DNA of 64,000 nucleotides. It comes from Paramecium pentaurelia. Lineage: Eukaryota > Ciliophora > Oligohymenophorea > Peniculida > Parameciidae. The position numbers and the translations under genes are program-made. Within the stretch, counting starts at the first letter, position 1, and each line of letters starts with the position of its first letter. Positions 48,284-61,335 of the stretch are shown piece by piece. The stretch spans positions 485,891 to 549,890 of the forward strand of contig CAJJDO010000009.1 in the NCBI GenBank assembly GCA_905183005.1. Reading direction: 5' to 3'. The notes below the pieces were generated by a model. That model did no database searches and had not been told where the DNA came from. It saw only the letters and a list, made by a program, of their open reading frames with translations.

Positions 48284-49832
48284 ATGTCTGATATTCCTCA
48301 GATTAATATCATAACTAATGATTGTGTAAGCATAAATCAAATGAAAAGAGAGAAATTTAGAATGGACATTAGAAAACATAAATTAGAAAGTCTCTTTAGA
48401 TAAAATAGAGGAATTCATAAATTAGGTGATTCAAAACTTCCATCTAATTTAAATATCTTAGATTCTTTATAAGAATTTTTAAAATCTGATACATTAGAAA
48501 CATTGAATTAATTTTGTAATCTGATTGATTCAAAAGATTTATTTGAAGCATACTATGAAGTGTCTCAATTCATTATTGATATTAAATATTATCTCATTTA
48601 ACCTTTGAATCATCAATCACATTTTGATAAAATGTTGTAATTATTGAAAAATTGTATTATTGTCAATCCAAAAATTGTTAAAATAATCCTATCAGATGAG
48701 AAAGATAAAATTGATCTTGCCTTATTTTTTTAATTAATGAAAATTTTATAATCAACAGAATGGAAATCCTTACATGTTGATGCTTTAAATACTTTGAATA
48801 TATTAATAGAACAAGAAAGTTAACTTTTAGATATAATATAATAAGAAAAATTATTATTAGAATAAATTATTTATTAAGCATTTGATTTACCTTCAGATGA
48901 TTATTTATTGGCACTTACAGAATTTTTATCTTTATATTTGTAATCAAAAAGAGAATTAAAATTTTTAGATTAATATAATATTACTTAAGATATATTAAAT
49001 AGAGCAATTTAAACAAAAGATTTATAAATTATTTATGGTTCAGTTCTTTTAGCTAATTGTTTAAGTGAATAAGAATTTACATTTTTTTAGTAAATATATG
49101 CTATATCTGATATTATTGTTGATTATCTAGAGTAAGACCTTTCTTAATTTGAGTATATTGTCATTTTTAAGGTAAATAATTTTAATATTTTAAACAGACT
49201 CTTAGAATTTGTATTAAAAAAATGTCTGAATTGTTATTTCCACTAATTGGTAAGAATAATATTATGGAAATTCTTTATAATTTGGCTTTTAAATTAGAAA
49301 AATAAGCAGGAAAAGATTTATTAAAATTGATTTCTTGTTATTATAAAACATATACTAATTTACATTGTTTAATTGAAGATTAAATATTAAATAAATATGT
49401 TTAAAAATGTCTATTAGAATATTTAGATAAATTTGTGGATTTTTATGCATAATCAAACTTTGCATTTCTTTATAAAATAAAGGTTTTAGATAAACTAATA
49501 AATTGTTAAAAGCATATCCAATTTAGACTTTAAGAATAATTATAATTTAATCCTGATCCTTATATAGTAATACAATATATAATAATCATTAGAAATTCTT
49601 TGGAGTGGTTGAATAAGCTTTGGATTAAGTGAATATTAAGGTGGAATAAATATTATATCTTATAGAATCTCTCTCCAACGTATTGTAAATAGAAGATATG
49701 CATTATTAAACAGAAGTACTTAAATTGATTCCAAATTAATTATATGATTAATTAAATAATTTAAGTATGCATGAAAATGAAAGAGTGGCTCAAGAAACTA
49801 CTAATTTAATAGTATTATTGCAATTTTGTTGA
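48284..49832 (+). CDS. Importin-alpha-like protein (IBB plus helical repeats)
   Basis: 498 residues after two 26-nt introns (499 codons). An N-terminal basic stretch, MKREKFRMDIRKHKLESLF followed by RQNRG, resembles the importin-beta-binding region of importin alpha. The rest is all helical and repeat-like (LHVDALNTLNILIEQ, LIYGSVLLANCLSEQ-type units), consistent with ARM/HEAT repeats. The conserved Trp/Asn ladder of classical importin alpha is not evident, so it is a divergent family member at best. Confidence 0.55.
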
Positions 49833-49908
49833 TTATATAAATAAAAAATCTTTAATTTTAGATAAAATAGTATTGTATTTAAAATAATTAAATTATTTAA
49901 CAAATAAA

Positions 49909-51110
49909 TCAATATTTGACTGGATTCAACGTAGAAGGAGAACCATGTCCAATTTTTAATTAAATAGGTTTATCCTTTTCTATTTTTTTATAACTATTAA
50001 AAAATAAATAAATATATATATACACATCTGATTATCCAATTTTTTCTACTTTTGGAAAATTAGGATCTCTTTTTTAATTAAGTGATTTAATCACAGGTTA
50101 ATCAGTTTTTCCAATATTCTCTGGTAATTTTGGTTCAAATCTTTATGATTAAACATTCTCTTTCCATGTTAAATTCACTTTAGATTTACTTAAATCTTAT
50201 GTGGCACTTTATTGTCCTCTAACATGATCTGGTTTTTCATAAAATACACACATACGTTTTGGTTCCTTTAATTTATTTAAACAATTACATATCTTTAACC
50301 AACAAATGGATTGTCTTAATAAACTTTATTTTCAGGATCTTTTTTTGGTTCTTTAATAAAATTACCCAAAATATCAGCTTTAGCTAATTATTATTGTCTT
50401 TGTTTCTTAATTTATTCAATATGTTCAGGTGTATAATATTTATTTGTAGAAGAACACCAATCAGGAATATCATCTGATACAATTTAAACATTTTTAATCA
50501 ATTATTAACTTTTGAGATCATTATTAATTCTTAATAAAGGTTTTGATATTTCAAACATATTTGATCTAGCTAATGTATTTGTTTTAGATTCAGTATTTTA
50601 TTATTAAGTAACTTAATATTCATTTTTGCTTACAAGTTTCCCTTGGTCACATTTTGATTGTTATTATACTCGTCTATTAAATATTTGCAGTTACATACTC
50701 TGCATATTATCTCTCTTTTACAATTTTCCAATTATGTAAATGATTTGGTTATTCTAGATTCTATTGTCTTGCTGCACTTTAATAAAATAACTTATCTTCT
50801 TATTTTTATAGCTTTGTAGTATTGTGCATAGTATCAAAGAAACGATCCCTTTTTTTATTTAGATTAAGAGAAATACTTATAATCAGCATTAATTTTATGA
50901 TATTGTTTATGATGGAACTCTTAATTCAAAGCATGAGCACTTTGTTTGAAATCATGTTTCTAAGGATCTTCAAAGTTTCTTTTATACATAGATTCGCCAT
51001 CTCCCTTGATTAAATGATAGATGAAATACTTTGCTTGCTTATCTTTACTTGAAACGAGATGGTGGATCTAAAGATTTAGGAAACTGTCCTGTACTATAAT
51101 ATGATAACAT
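49909..51110 (-). CDS. Uncharacterised Gln/Lys/Pro-rich protein (363 residues)
   Basis: Four introns (25, 32, 23 and 30 nt) leave exactly 364 codons from ATG 51108-51110. The protein is basic, with few hydrophobic stretches. It contains several short motif-like blocks (FPKSLDPPSRF, DDIPDWCSSTNKYY, NPFVGQRYEPKRMCVFYEKP, GSPSTLNPVKY). Such extended, tyrosine- and proline-spotted sequences are often seen in microtubule-associated ciliary proteins, but this is only an analogy. No known domain. Confidence 0.65.
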
Positions 51111-51390
51111 AAATAATTTAATAATTCATTCTTCTTTTTATATCTCTGAAATAAACACTTCAATATTATGAATATTAATCTAAACTAATATTTATTATAA
51201 TCTAAGAAAAGAAATAAGTTATTGAATGATCTAAATATATTATAGATTATTTTATAACTATTTATCTACTAGAAATATAAATAAACTTTGATAATATTTT
51301 AGTATATTATGGAACTAATAAAATTGTTAATAATCATTATTATGATTTAGATATAAGTTTAATATATATATATATATATTTTTATAAATA

Positions 51391-51591
51391 ATGAATCTAA
51401 AGTAATTTATTTAGAAATCATAAGCATTGAAACTTTATAGAGCTTACATAAAAATATCACCCAGTCATGTTAGAGATGATTGGATTTAAGAAGTTCGAAC
51501 ATAATTTGAACAAAATAGAAATGCAGATTATAAATTAGCTTAAACTTTAATAGCTGCAGGATTTCAATAATTAAAAAGGGTATAGAAATGA
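51391..51591 (+). CDS. LYR-motif (Complex1_LYR) small protein
   Basis: 66 residues, no intron. The LYR tripeptide lies in ALKLYRAYIK near residue 15. It is followed by a basic-acidic helix (RDDWIQEVRTQFEQN) and a conserved downstream Phe and Leu (AAGFQQLKRVQK), as in LYRM2-type proteins. These act in mitochondria in assembling respiratory complexes or in Fe-S delivery, bound to acyl carrier protein. The ATG directly follows an AT repeat and its stop is 23 bp from the convergent phosphatase gene. Confidence 0.85.
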
Positions 51592-51613
51592 AATTAATGA
51601 CAAAATAAACAAT

Positions 51614-52250
51614 TCATTGTTTGACTTTAACTTATTTATTCTTTCTTCTTTTCTTACATTAATGGTGCAATGTTAAACCCATTACAGCAAATACAAATCC
51701 AATAGTCCAACCATAAATACATTGTTTTAATGTATGATATATTAAGTAAATTCTTGAATATGGGACTATGAGCATAGAAATCACAGCAATAATATGTCTT
51801 GTTTTTAATTTCATTCCAATAACCAATATTTCAATCAAAACCCAACTTGTATATAATCCTGCAAATATTGAATGACAGGATGGTAATCCATACTTTAAAG
51901 AGCATGAACCATCTGGTCTATCTTCTCTAAAATAAACAACTTTGACTACATCACAAGTTCTATAATAGAGTTAATATCACTTTATACATATGAGCACACA
52001 AATGAGTTCCTGCACGAATGAGTGATCTCATGTCTCTTCTTTTCAATAGTAATATTCCTAATATCAATCCACTAATCCAAGGCACTAAAGAAATAATGAC
52101 CATAAATAATTCATATAGTAGAGTTGTATCTGCCAAACCACTAAATCCTTCTTCTTATACTATTTGCCAGAAAGGTGAAAGAGGACAGGCATCCATCAAT
52201 TTAATAATGATTGGACAATCTAAACAATGCTCAAAAGGTGGTTATCTCAT
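51614..52250 (-). CDS. PAP2-family phosphatase, dolichyldiphosphatase-like
   Basis: 202 residues after a 28-nt intron (203 codons). The three PAP2 motifs are present in order: KVVYFREDRP, YGLPSCHSIFAG (PSxHS) and SRIYLIYHTLKQ. Hydrophobic spans lie around and between them. DGSCSLKYGLPSCHS resembles the dolichyl-pyrophosphate phosphatases of the ER (CWP...EFGMPSSH). The C-terminus is a Lys/Arg cluster (KKRRKNKQ) consistent with an ER membrane protein. The likely role is recycling dolichyl diphosphate for N-glycosylation, inferred from family only. Confidence 0.82.
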
Positions 52251-52778
52251 TTATTATTTTACATTCCTTTTATTTTACTTTTTTCATTTATACTGAAGAT
52301 GTACGTCACCTTAGCTATTAAAACATATTATTTTTTATATATTATAGAAAATCAGTATTACCATTTTGATGGTCCATTAAATTATCAATCTTATTTGTTG
52401 TTAATTACAATCAAAAGATTATACATTATATTGTCTAAATTTAAAACTCTAAATACTTACTAAATAATTAAGATGATGTTAAGCTATTTTATTAAAGATT
52501 AGTATTAATCTAAGAACCTTTATCTAATCAATAATTTAATTGTGTAATCCATAAATCTTAACAAAATATTATTGTGTTTATCACTCATACTTTATAAATA
52601 AATACATATAAAACTATAAGTAATTTAATATTTTGTAATGATTAAAGAATTATCTCTTTTGAATTAATTAAAATTATATTACTTAATAGATGATGACTGA
52701 ATAGTAGAAAAACCAATACAAATTTACTTATTCTTAAGTAAAAACTAATAAAAATGAATGATATTAATAATTTTATAA
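52251..52778. other. Intergenic region, nothing recognised
   Basis: About 530 bp. A short frame around 52370-52300 on the minus strand (MDHQNG...) could be an upstream exon of the phosphatase gene, but no intron joins it convincingly. Confidence 0.45.
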
Positions 52779-53124
52779 TCATTTTCCAGCTTATTCTGCT
52801 TCCATATGAGTATATGGTTTTTCTTTGGCTCTTTTATCTTATTTTTTATGCTATAATACTTTTAAGTAATCATACTTATTTACTAATTTAATGTTTTTTA
52901 ATGGATTCTTCATTAACAAAGTACCTGGCACAAGAGACACAATAATATTAGCCTAATCCAGGTAAAGTTTCATCAATTGGTTAATTTTACCATTTTTATA
53001 TATTTTCAGGTTTAATATCATCATGAATCTAATCATTAGCTCTTTAATAGGATTTAGTTTTCAAAATACGATGATGAAACTTATTCTTTGCAGAATTTCC
53101 TTTTCTTTTATAAATACCACCCAT
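52779..53124 (-). CDS. Bud20/ZNF593-type zinc finger protein (60S biogenesis)
   Basis: 106 residues after a 25-nt intron (107 codons). A basic N-terminus (GNSAKNKFHHRI) leads to a single C2H2 finger of the U1-like, jaz type: LPGLGQYYCVSCARYF then ESIKKHQISKQHKKQ. The end, KEKPYTHMEAEQAGK, matches the PYT..EAE..AG closing motif of Bud20/ZNF593. In yeast the protein rides on pre-60S ribosomes to aid export. The intron falls inside the finger, just before the last histidine. The stop of the next gene upstream is 25 bp away. Confidence 0.92.
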
Positions 53125-53148
53125 TTAATAAATAATATTTTATATATT

Positions 53149-54679
53149 TCATTATTCTTAATCAATTAATTTAACTAGATCACTAATTCCTTTAATAGAT
53201 CCTGTAGATACTAACCATTCTCTGAAATTACCTTAAATAGCATTTTAAAGTAATTTCTAATTTTCTTCTTTTAGATTTGATTGTTTGATCTATGCTTAAA
53301 TGCTAGAAAATAGTTAATATCTATCATAAACAGCCTTAATGTATTCAGGGGGAGCCAAAAGTGGAAGAACGATTCTCTTATTTAAAATAGAATTTGTTAC
53401 TTTTCATAATTCATTTATTATGTTAAAATTTTCTTTTCTGTAATTTCTTTATTCATTTTATCAATATCAAAATTACATTCTAAAATTAATGGTGAATCTA
53501 TGCATCCAAAATGTGATTCTGGTAATATGAATTTACTGAAATCATCAATAGGTAATAGTGACCAATCAATTTTACTCTATCCTATAATTAAAGGTTTCTA
53601 ATATTTATCTCTACATTATTTATTAATTGGTATTTATGCTTCTCTTAATCTTTATAATGTTTTCTCTGTATTTGAATTATTAGGAGCAAGTATAATAGAT
53701 CTACAATCACCATATAAAATTGGTGAATATGAACCATAATAATGAATAGTTGAATCTATTGAATTACTAATTTTAATATAATTAGATGCTACACAAACTG
53801 TTATCTTCTCACATGAAGTTATACTAGTAATCATTCTTACAGATCCAACAAAGATTTAACAATTAGTACATTGAGATATAGATAATGTATTTACACAACA
53901 ATCTATGTAAATCATTGAATCATCACATTATGTAATTTTTAAATCTTCTCCAACATTATTTTTAATTGTTACTGATTTTGTAAATCCACAAATGGTTGAT
54001 GCTATATATATTATATTTATATACCATATTCTTAACATTATATATTTTTAATTGTCCATTCTGATACAATTTCTTTTCCTAATTTATTTGTTCGATCAAA
54101 TATTAATTAACTTATAGATTTCTATTCATTATATAAAATCAAAGATAATAAATTAAATTCTTAAGTAGTTATTGTCTCTTAATTATTAGTTAATAAGCTC
54201 ATCCAATCTTTAATATTTGATTTTACAAATTAGATTACTTATTACATGTCATTCTATTGAGTTTGAACTCTCATTGTTTTTGCTCTAGGGGAATTCAATG
54301 GAGAATAAGAATTCATTGGTTGTCTTTATCTTTCTTAATATTTTAAATCATTTATGTTTATGTTTTCAAAAATTGAATGTCTTCCTGCATGATTAAAATT
54401 TTATAAGGACAAGAATAAACTCAATTATTTGACATCAACAATTTTGCGTTCTACTGTTGGCTAATTTTCTAAAGCCAACTAAAAGAATGTAAAAATAATA
54501 TCAGCATCAATATTTGAAACTTAGTATTTTTGTGCAATATCTCTAAATTATTCAAAGGAGATAAATGAGCTATTAATCTGATTTAAAATTTAGGGATTCA
54601 ATTTGAATGGAAATATAAAGTGTTCAAAAATTGTTTATTTGATGTTTAGTGTTCTATTATCTGTTTATAAGGATATCAT
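53149..54679 (-). CDS. TBCC domain-containing protein (TBCCD1-like)
   Basis: The protein approaches 500 residues and has a tubulin-cofactor-C beta-helix in its second half: KSVTIKNNVGEDLKITQCDD, YIDCCVNTLSISQCTNC, ITSCEKITVCVASNYIKISN and YGSYSPILYGDCRSIILAP. The N-terminal half is helical (FEHFIFPFKLNPQILNQINS, IKDWMSLLTNNQE), as in TBCCD1. In animals, algae and trypanosomes TBCCD1 positions centrioles or basal bodies. At least two introns (near 54020 and 53420) are needed. The C-terminus is GIKGISDL-type followed by VKLIDQEQ. Confidence 0.88.
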
Positions 54680-54871
54680 CTAAATTGAATATTTATTTTA
54701 TTACTCTGATTTATTTATAATATAGTTATATATATATATATATATATTTTTCTATTGATTTCTCATAAGATTCATAAAAAGATCATTACAATTATAATAT
54801 TTTACATAAAATATACATGATAAGTTTACAAATAAAAATAAGATTTCTATAAAATATATATTTATATATTT

Positions 54872-56429
54872 ATGTATTAGAATAGTTCTGAGGTAAATGA
54901 TTCAGAATCATGATAGCATTATGAATTCATTAATAGTAACCTTGTGATTGAAGAAATCCCCGAGGAAGTAGAAAATTATAAAGAAATTGTCCAAATTGCT
55001 GATGAAAATAAAATTAAGGTGGCACTTGTAATGTATAGTCAAACTAAAAAATTAGATAGACAATCAAAAACTTAAACAAGAATTCTTATTAGCAGACAAC
55101 TATCTATCATTCACCCAAGTTCTTATCATCTCAAACATAAGCCATAATTGTTATTACGATGATCCTTTTTTTCATTATATTCTAATGATCACTAAAGTCA
55201 TTCGTAAAGCCCTTAAAAGGATGTTAATACCTAATTGTATTAAATCGAAATAGGAATTAATTGTATTTATAATCTAATATAGAGATCAAAGAAAATTAAC
55301 TTTTTCGATGTTTCTATTAGGATATTAACATTGGGTTCATAACTTCGACAGGCTAGATTAAATCCACTGCTTTTATCTATATCCACAAAAACATTAAAGA
55401 ATTCATTATCAAAAAGATAGTGATTGATTAAAAATAAGAGCGAGTTAGATTTTTAATGCATTTTTTTAGAATTGAAAATATAATTAAGATACCATATGTT
55501 CAGCAAGATTACAAAAACTAATTTTTAAAAACAAATAAATTTAAGAATGAATTCATCATTTTAAATGAAGAAATAGAAAGTCATCAATCATTATTTCATG
55601 TCTACAAACCTGTGGATGATTAAATATATTTTGTAAAGAGAGTAAATATTATATATCTATATATATATTTAGATTCATTTAAGAACCACATTTAATTCAT
55701 CATTTATGAATGTTTTTAATTCTAAAGATGTACATATTAGTAGAGCCAAAATACTTGCTTCCCTTTCACATCCCAATGTTATCAGATTATATGATTGGTG
55801 GCTAGAAATGCTCAACTTTCAACCTTATTTATTTATGTAAATTGAATATTGCACATATCCACGTTATATATCATAGGCCAAAAATTTACTTAGTTATGCT
55901 TATTTTTATATGAATCCCATGTCTTGTAAATAAAAACTTAAGTTAATTCAAGATATTATGGTGTAAATTGTTCAAGGTTTAGAATTTTTGAAATTAAGAA
56001 ACATTCACATTATAGATTTAAAACCTGAAAATATCATGGTTACTATTACTGTCAATGGAGATTTATAAGTAATTAATTCATGGATTTTCAAAGGTCATGC
56101 TTTCCGATTTCAATCCCATTAATAATAATCAATAAACATTGAATAATATAGAACATATAGCACTTGCCTTTGGAGCATTGATTATGCATTTAATATTAAC
56201 ATTTCCAGGAGATAGTACACTTAGAAATAATTATATTGCTAAATTTTAAGAAATGAATTTAGAAGATTCAATATCATTTTTTGATACTTGGGCATAAAAA
56301 GTAAAAAATAGAAATCGTGAATTTTCATTTAATCTCTTCAAAAACTTAATGTAATAAGCTAAATCCCTTTTAATAAAATAATATCATGATTTCCATGAAC
56401 TTAAAACTATTATCCTCAAAATCGTTTGA
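54872..56429 (+). CDS. Divergent protein kinase-like protein, possibly inactive or decaying
   Basis: The C-terminal 250 residues keep a kinase-like course: YFVKR (beta-3 lysine), RAKILASLSHPNVIRLYDWW (alpha-C to beta-4), LFMQIEYC (hinge) and IVQGLEFLKLRNIHIIDLKP with ENIMV. Key motifs are altered: HRD reads IID and DFG reads DFN (LSDFNPI). The hinge plus long insert before the beta-3 strand recalls the PEK/GCN2 group. The N-terminal half has an in-frame TGA near 55160 and frame changes that I could not explain by normal introns. It is either a pseudokinase with an unusual intron or a gene on its way out. Confidence 0.5.
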
Positions 56430-56873
56430 TTTATAATTAGTATTTGATTTCATATATTTTAATTTTAGATTTATATAGAATATTATTAATAAAAACTATT
56501 ATTAGAAAATTAAACATCATATATATATTATAATAATTAAATCTTGATTTTAATTGTAAATAATATAAAACACTTAAATGTATTGAAAATACTATAGTAT
56601 TTATTATTATTTTTACTCTCAGTACTTTCCAAAAAATATTTCTCTACTATTATCTGTTAAATGTTAAATTCAACTTTTAATTGATAATAAACTTTTAAAT
56701 TAATTGTCCATGAACGTCTCATTATATTTAATCTCAAAATCAATGTTTTTTTATTAATTTTGATATCTAATAATGATATATACATACTTTGATATGACAT
56801 ATCTGTGAATAATTTGATTTATAACGAAGCCTTTTTTAATTTTACAATCATTTATTAAAAATAACACACTCTA
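56430..56873. other. Intergenic region, nothing recognised
   Basis: AT-rich, about 440 bp between two plus-strand genes, with no sustained frame. Confidence 0.55.
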
Positions 56874-59800
56874 ATGATTTTTGCAGAAGCTGTAACTATA
56901 ATTTTTATATTTTCAGCTAGGAGAAGATGATGAATATATTCGACTTTAAAAAATAAGTTTGGGAATTAAGGAGGTTTCTTTGAACTTAAGAAACATGTAA
57001 ATTATCACAGATCATAACATCTTAAAATCAAGTTTTTGTTTATAACTTATAATAAGTGATTTGTTCCTATCCTTTCTAATAGGCAAGCATTGAATTGCTG
57101 ATGTCAGCTTTCTTTGATTATTTTAAACATAAGTTATTCCTTTTGGCTTTTTATAGGGCACTTTAAGAAGTAAGTGAATTATAAGAATACAGAGAATTTT
57201 TAGGAAATAGAAGCACTAGGAATTTAAAGATGACAATTAAGTAAATATAGATAATAAATTCATAGTGGAAATGTTAATAAGATTATTGAAGAATAATAAA
57301 AATAAGGATCCATACCATTTTCGAAATAAGTTATAGAGAAATTGTTAATAGCTAAAAGATTCGCTTGTTCTTACTTGAAGAGATTCTTTTAATTGGCGAT
57401 TCAAATTAATGTAGATTTGGAAGAAATGTCAATAATTTTTAAACAGTTCATTATACATACTCGATGCCATAGATTTTAGTAATAATTGATTGATTAATTC
57501 TTTGATTGTAAATAAAGTATATTTTATGAATTTCCATGGAAGAATAAATATGATTAAGAATTGGATGATTGTAAATATATATTTTATAAATTTTAGTTTG
57601 TAATAGATGGACAATTGAGGTTGCTCCTAAATGGGTTTTAGATAGAAAAAAGTCAATGTCTTCATTTAATTACATTGCAACAGAAAAATAAATTAAAATT
57701 GAATAAGAAGATGAATATATAACACCAGCCAGTAAAGTAGAGTCTGTAGCTGATTATGTTGAAATTATGCAAAAGATAATCTGTAAGCCTATAGAAATGG
57801 TAACTCAACATGACTAACTCTAATTACATAATAAAGATAACATAGAGATTTTAATTAAATTTATAATTGATCCTCTAGAAACAGAACTCATAGATGATTG
57901 GGTATTATTAATTTATATTATTTTAAGGGATTACTATTTTAGAGAAAGGAAATAGAAAGCAATGATTACAAAACTACATTTAAATTTAGTACTATATCTA
58001 TGGAATATTTGAATACAGTTAGATCTTTCAAAAGTCTTTAGTTTTTGACTTAAAAAGTTAATCATTCTAGATTCTATCTTACAATTTAAGAAATGACTCC
58101 TAAAATATGTATTATTAAATTCATATTTTTTTTAGTTGAATAAATCTTAGAAAACCTTAATTCTTAAACAATTTAAATGAATTTAAACCATTTAGCTATT
58201 TTAATAGATCAATTATTACTTATTTGTCCAAAAGCTAGTATAATGAAGATCATTGAATTAGATTTTCTATTCTTATTTTTGTAATATTCAAGTAATACAT
58301 ATATTGAATCTTTGATAACTGATATTTTAGACTTAACAGTTGATAAATATAAACTTGGTTATTATATTTAAGAATAGATTTGGAAATATATTGTTGAAAC
58401 TTAATGGATAGATTGTTTAAGCAATTCTATATTTCAATAAAATTATTCTTTAAGCAATCAAAAATTGCCTTCAATAGAAAATAATGAATAAAAATCATAA
58501 ATCCTCAACATTCTATCAAAATTTAAAGATATTCAAAAACCTATTGAAATTGTAAAAATAAGTACATTAGATGAATTTATTGGACCATTAGGAGGATAAA
58601 CATATTAATAAAATTCAGAAGAACATTTATAATTACCTGAAAATATATCTTATGCTTAATTATTAGAACATGATGTAGATGCAATAAGAGCATATTTAGA
58701 TGAAAGAAGAATGCATAAACCTATTAATTATAGTAGAAAGTAAAGTAGAAAAGTAGAATCTTAGATGTCAACTTATCGTTCACCTACTATTTCACATAAT
58801 CGTAACATTAGTTTAAATGTACCTATTCTTCCATAGATTAATACTCCAAAATCAATCTCTAATAAATAGACTGAAGTATAATCTTTTCTTAATGACTCAA
58901 AATCAAAAAGAGGAAGTGTTGAAAAATAAGAGAAACATGACAAATCTATTAGTTCTAAAACATCATAATGGGCTTAAAATCTTTAATAGACTTCAAGATC
59001 TTCATTGTCATCAGAGACTGGATTTTCAAGTAGTAAACTTATTACACTTTATCCTTCAGGTAATCAAAAAGCAAATCCTAGTCAATTTGAAATAAATTTA
59101 ACAGATTTTTATTATAATACAAATACATATGAACATCTAATAAACTTATTAGAAAAAATAGTAAATGTAATTATAATACATTAAATGAGAAATAAAAATA
59201 ATGGAGAACACTTTAGCAATTTTGTTTTTAATTAAGATTTAGTACTTTCTTTATTTAAATTTTATTTATATGAGATAAATTAGAAGAAAGATATTAGTTT
59301 CTAATGTGGTAAAATAATAAATTAAATTTATTTTCTTGGTAAAAAATATGGAAATGTTGAATAATAAGAATTTTTAAGAGAAATTTTCTATTAAATAATA
59401 GAATATTTAAATAAAGTCATCATTAATATAAATAGATTAAATTCTGATTTAAATTTTATTACTCAATTCATATTATTTTAAACAATTAATAATGGATTTG
59501 CAATATTTGAACCTTATGATGCAACAAAATTAAATAGAAATATTTACAAATTCTTAAGTGAAACAATTATCCATTTATATATAATTTATTTCTTTAAGAG
59601 CAAATAAAATACTTTATATTAATATTAGTTTGTTGAATTTATAAATATGATCTTTGAAAAGGCTCCAACTTACTTACTTTAAAATATATTATTTAATGTT
59701 GGATTAATTAGTTCTCTTTATAATGCATATACAACTTTCTATGCAAATGGTTTTAAGAGTCATAGTTACAATGAAAGCTTATTTTATTATCTTATAAAAT

Positions 59801-60179
59801 TAATAAGAGTAATTCATAACAATTTAAATAAAAGAGAATTAACTGTAATTTTGAGTTCTTTATAACCTCTTGATTCATGGAGATGTTTAATTAAAACACT
59901 TCCTAGCAGTTAAATAATAAAAGAAAAGAAATTAAAAACTTAAGAAGTTGAATTACAAAAATCTACTCTTGAATCTTAATTAAACAACAGACAATCTGTT
60001 TTAAATGAAAGTAGAGCATCAATAAGTTTAACACTTAATAATAGAAAGTATAAATTTTAGACTATTATATTCTTAGACTTTCATAAAAATAATCAACTCC
60101 TCAAAAACTAAGTGCTAGAATTTAATAACTATAATAAAAAGGTATATCAAGTTAATCCCCATCCTAACTAGCCTATTGA
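56874..60179 (+). CDS. Large uncharacterised helical protein (about 1,040 residues)
   Basis: One gene assembled across seven or more short introns (19-29 nt), from ATG 56874 to TGA 60177-60179. The N-terminal part contains KRFACSYLKRFFQLAIQINV, QQLIDQFFDCKQSIFYEFPW and DDFCNRWTIEVAPKWVLDRK. The middle has helical-repeat-like segments and a Ser-rich linker near 58740-59020. The C-terminus is Gln/Ser-rich (STPQKLSARIQQLQQKG). All-helical text suggests an ARM/HEAT-like scaffold, but I recognise no family. My intron set leaves the total one frame step off, so one further small intron is missing. Confidence 0.6.
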
Positions 60180-60757
60180 TATAAAATATTATTATGTTAT
60201 TAAACAATATTTATAATTAAATAAATGTTTGATTCTTAATTTCCCTAAATGGAAATATTATTAATATTTATATATATTGATAGAAATAAATTAATACTAT
60301 AATCTATTTATTAATTTAATTTCACATTTTTTAAGGTAAAAGTAAAGATTATAGAATGAATAATTGTCATTTCTACTTACATTTTGATAACTAATCTAAA
60401 GTAGTTTTATAATGTTCTTATTGATGATAATATTAAATTTATACTCTATATTTAGAATTCTAGATCTTTATGTATATATTTTATAGTTTATAAATATATG
60501 ATTTAATTTATGTTTTTTCAATTTAAATATTTGAATCCTTATATTAATAGATATTAAATACTACTATTTAAATATATAAGAATTATATGTATCATTTTGA
60601 TTAACAAGAGTTTTATGGAACATTTATATTGGAATTAACCAATTTGTTTATAAAATAATTTTTATATTAATTAGCAATTTATTTTATCTACGTCATTAAA
60701 ATGATTATATAAAGATGGAAATAATAATTGTTTAATATCATTAATAAAATAAACAAA
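60180..60757. other. Intergenic region, nothing recognised
   Basis: About 580 bp, nearly pure A/T. It would contain the promoter of the first secreted cysteine-rich gene. Confidence 0.55.
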
Positions 60758-61176
60758 ATGAAAGCAATCGTTATTGTTGTTCTCTTAGCTATCACATATG
60801 CTGCTGATCCAGAATAATGTTTGAAAGAGAGATGTCCAAATGAATATGCTGCCTGTTAAAAGGAAGTATTTGGATGTGCATCTGCAGCAATGAAATGTAA
60901 AAATCAATGTGGAGGTGATGATGCTGAATGCATGTTGAATTGTGCTTTAGCTTCAAAGAATGCCAAATTGATTGCATTGTAAAAACATAAATTAATTTAA
61001 GGGCTCAATGTGGACATGAGAAATGTTCAGATGTTGCTGTATCATTTTGTGATGTTGAAGGTTGTGTTGCTTCTTTCAAGAATGAATGTACCTAAACTCT
61101 AGGATTAAAATCATTCTAATGTGCTTCAACATTCCTTGAGAGACATTCAGAATGTTCATGTGTAACTGAGTTCTGA
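60758..61176 (+). CDS. Secreted cysteine-rich protein, copy 1
   Basis: 131 residues after a 23-nt intron (132 codons). A signal peptide (MKAIVIVVLLAITYAAD) precedes a mature chain with about 19 cysteines in short spacings: CLKERC, AACQKEVFGC, KCKNQCGG, ECMLNC, CGHEKC and a final HSECSCV. Such dense pairing implies many disulphides and life outside the cell or in secretory granules. It shares architecture and the intron site with the next gene, so the two are tandem duplicates. Role unknown. A surface, granule or mating-related protein are options. Confidence 0.85.
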
Positions 61177-61335
61177 TGAAAAAGAAATTCAAAGGATATA
61201 AGCATAGAATATGATTTTATGCATATATCTATTAATTTGTAATAACAACATATAATGTTTTGCTCAGATTCTCTTCATAACGTCATCAGGATATTATAAA
61301 AAAAATCTTATATTAATGATGTATTATTAAATTTA

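Noticed and set aside
52018..52463. Two overlapping plus-strand frames
   Set aside because: The first is antisense to the PAP2 phosphatase. The second is in the AT-rich spacer, with no domain.
56874..60179. SAPS-domain or formin identity for the large helical protein
   Set aside because: Isolated resemblances (for example HDQLQLHNKDNIEILIKFI) were too weak to support either family.
60792..60977. Minus-strand His-rich frame
   Set aside because: Antisense to the first secreted cysteine-rich gene. The His runs come from its repeated Cys/Ala/Met codons.
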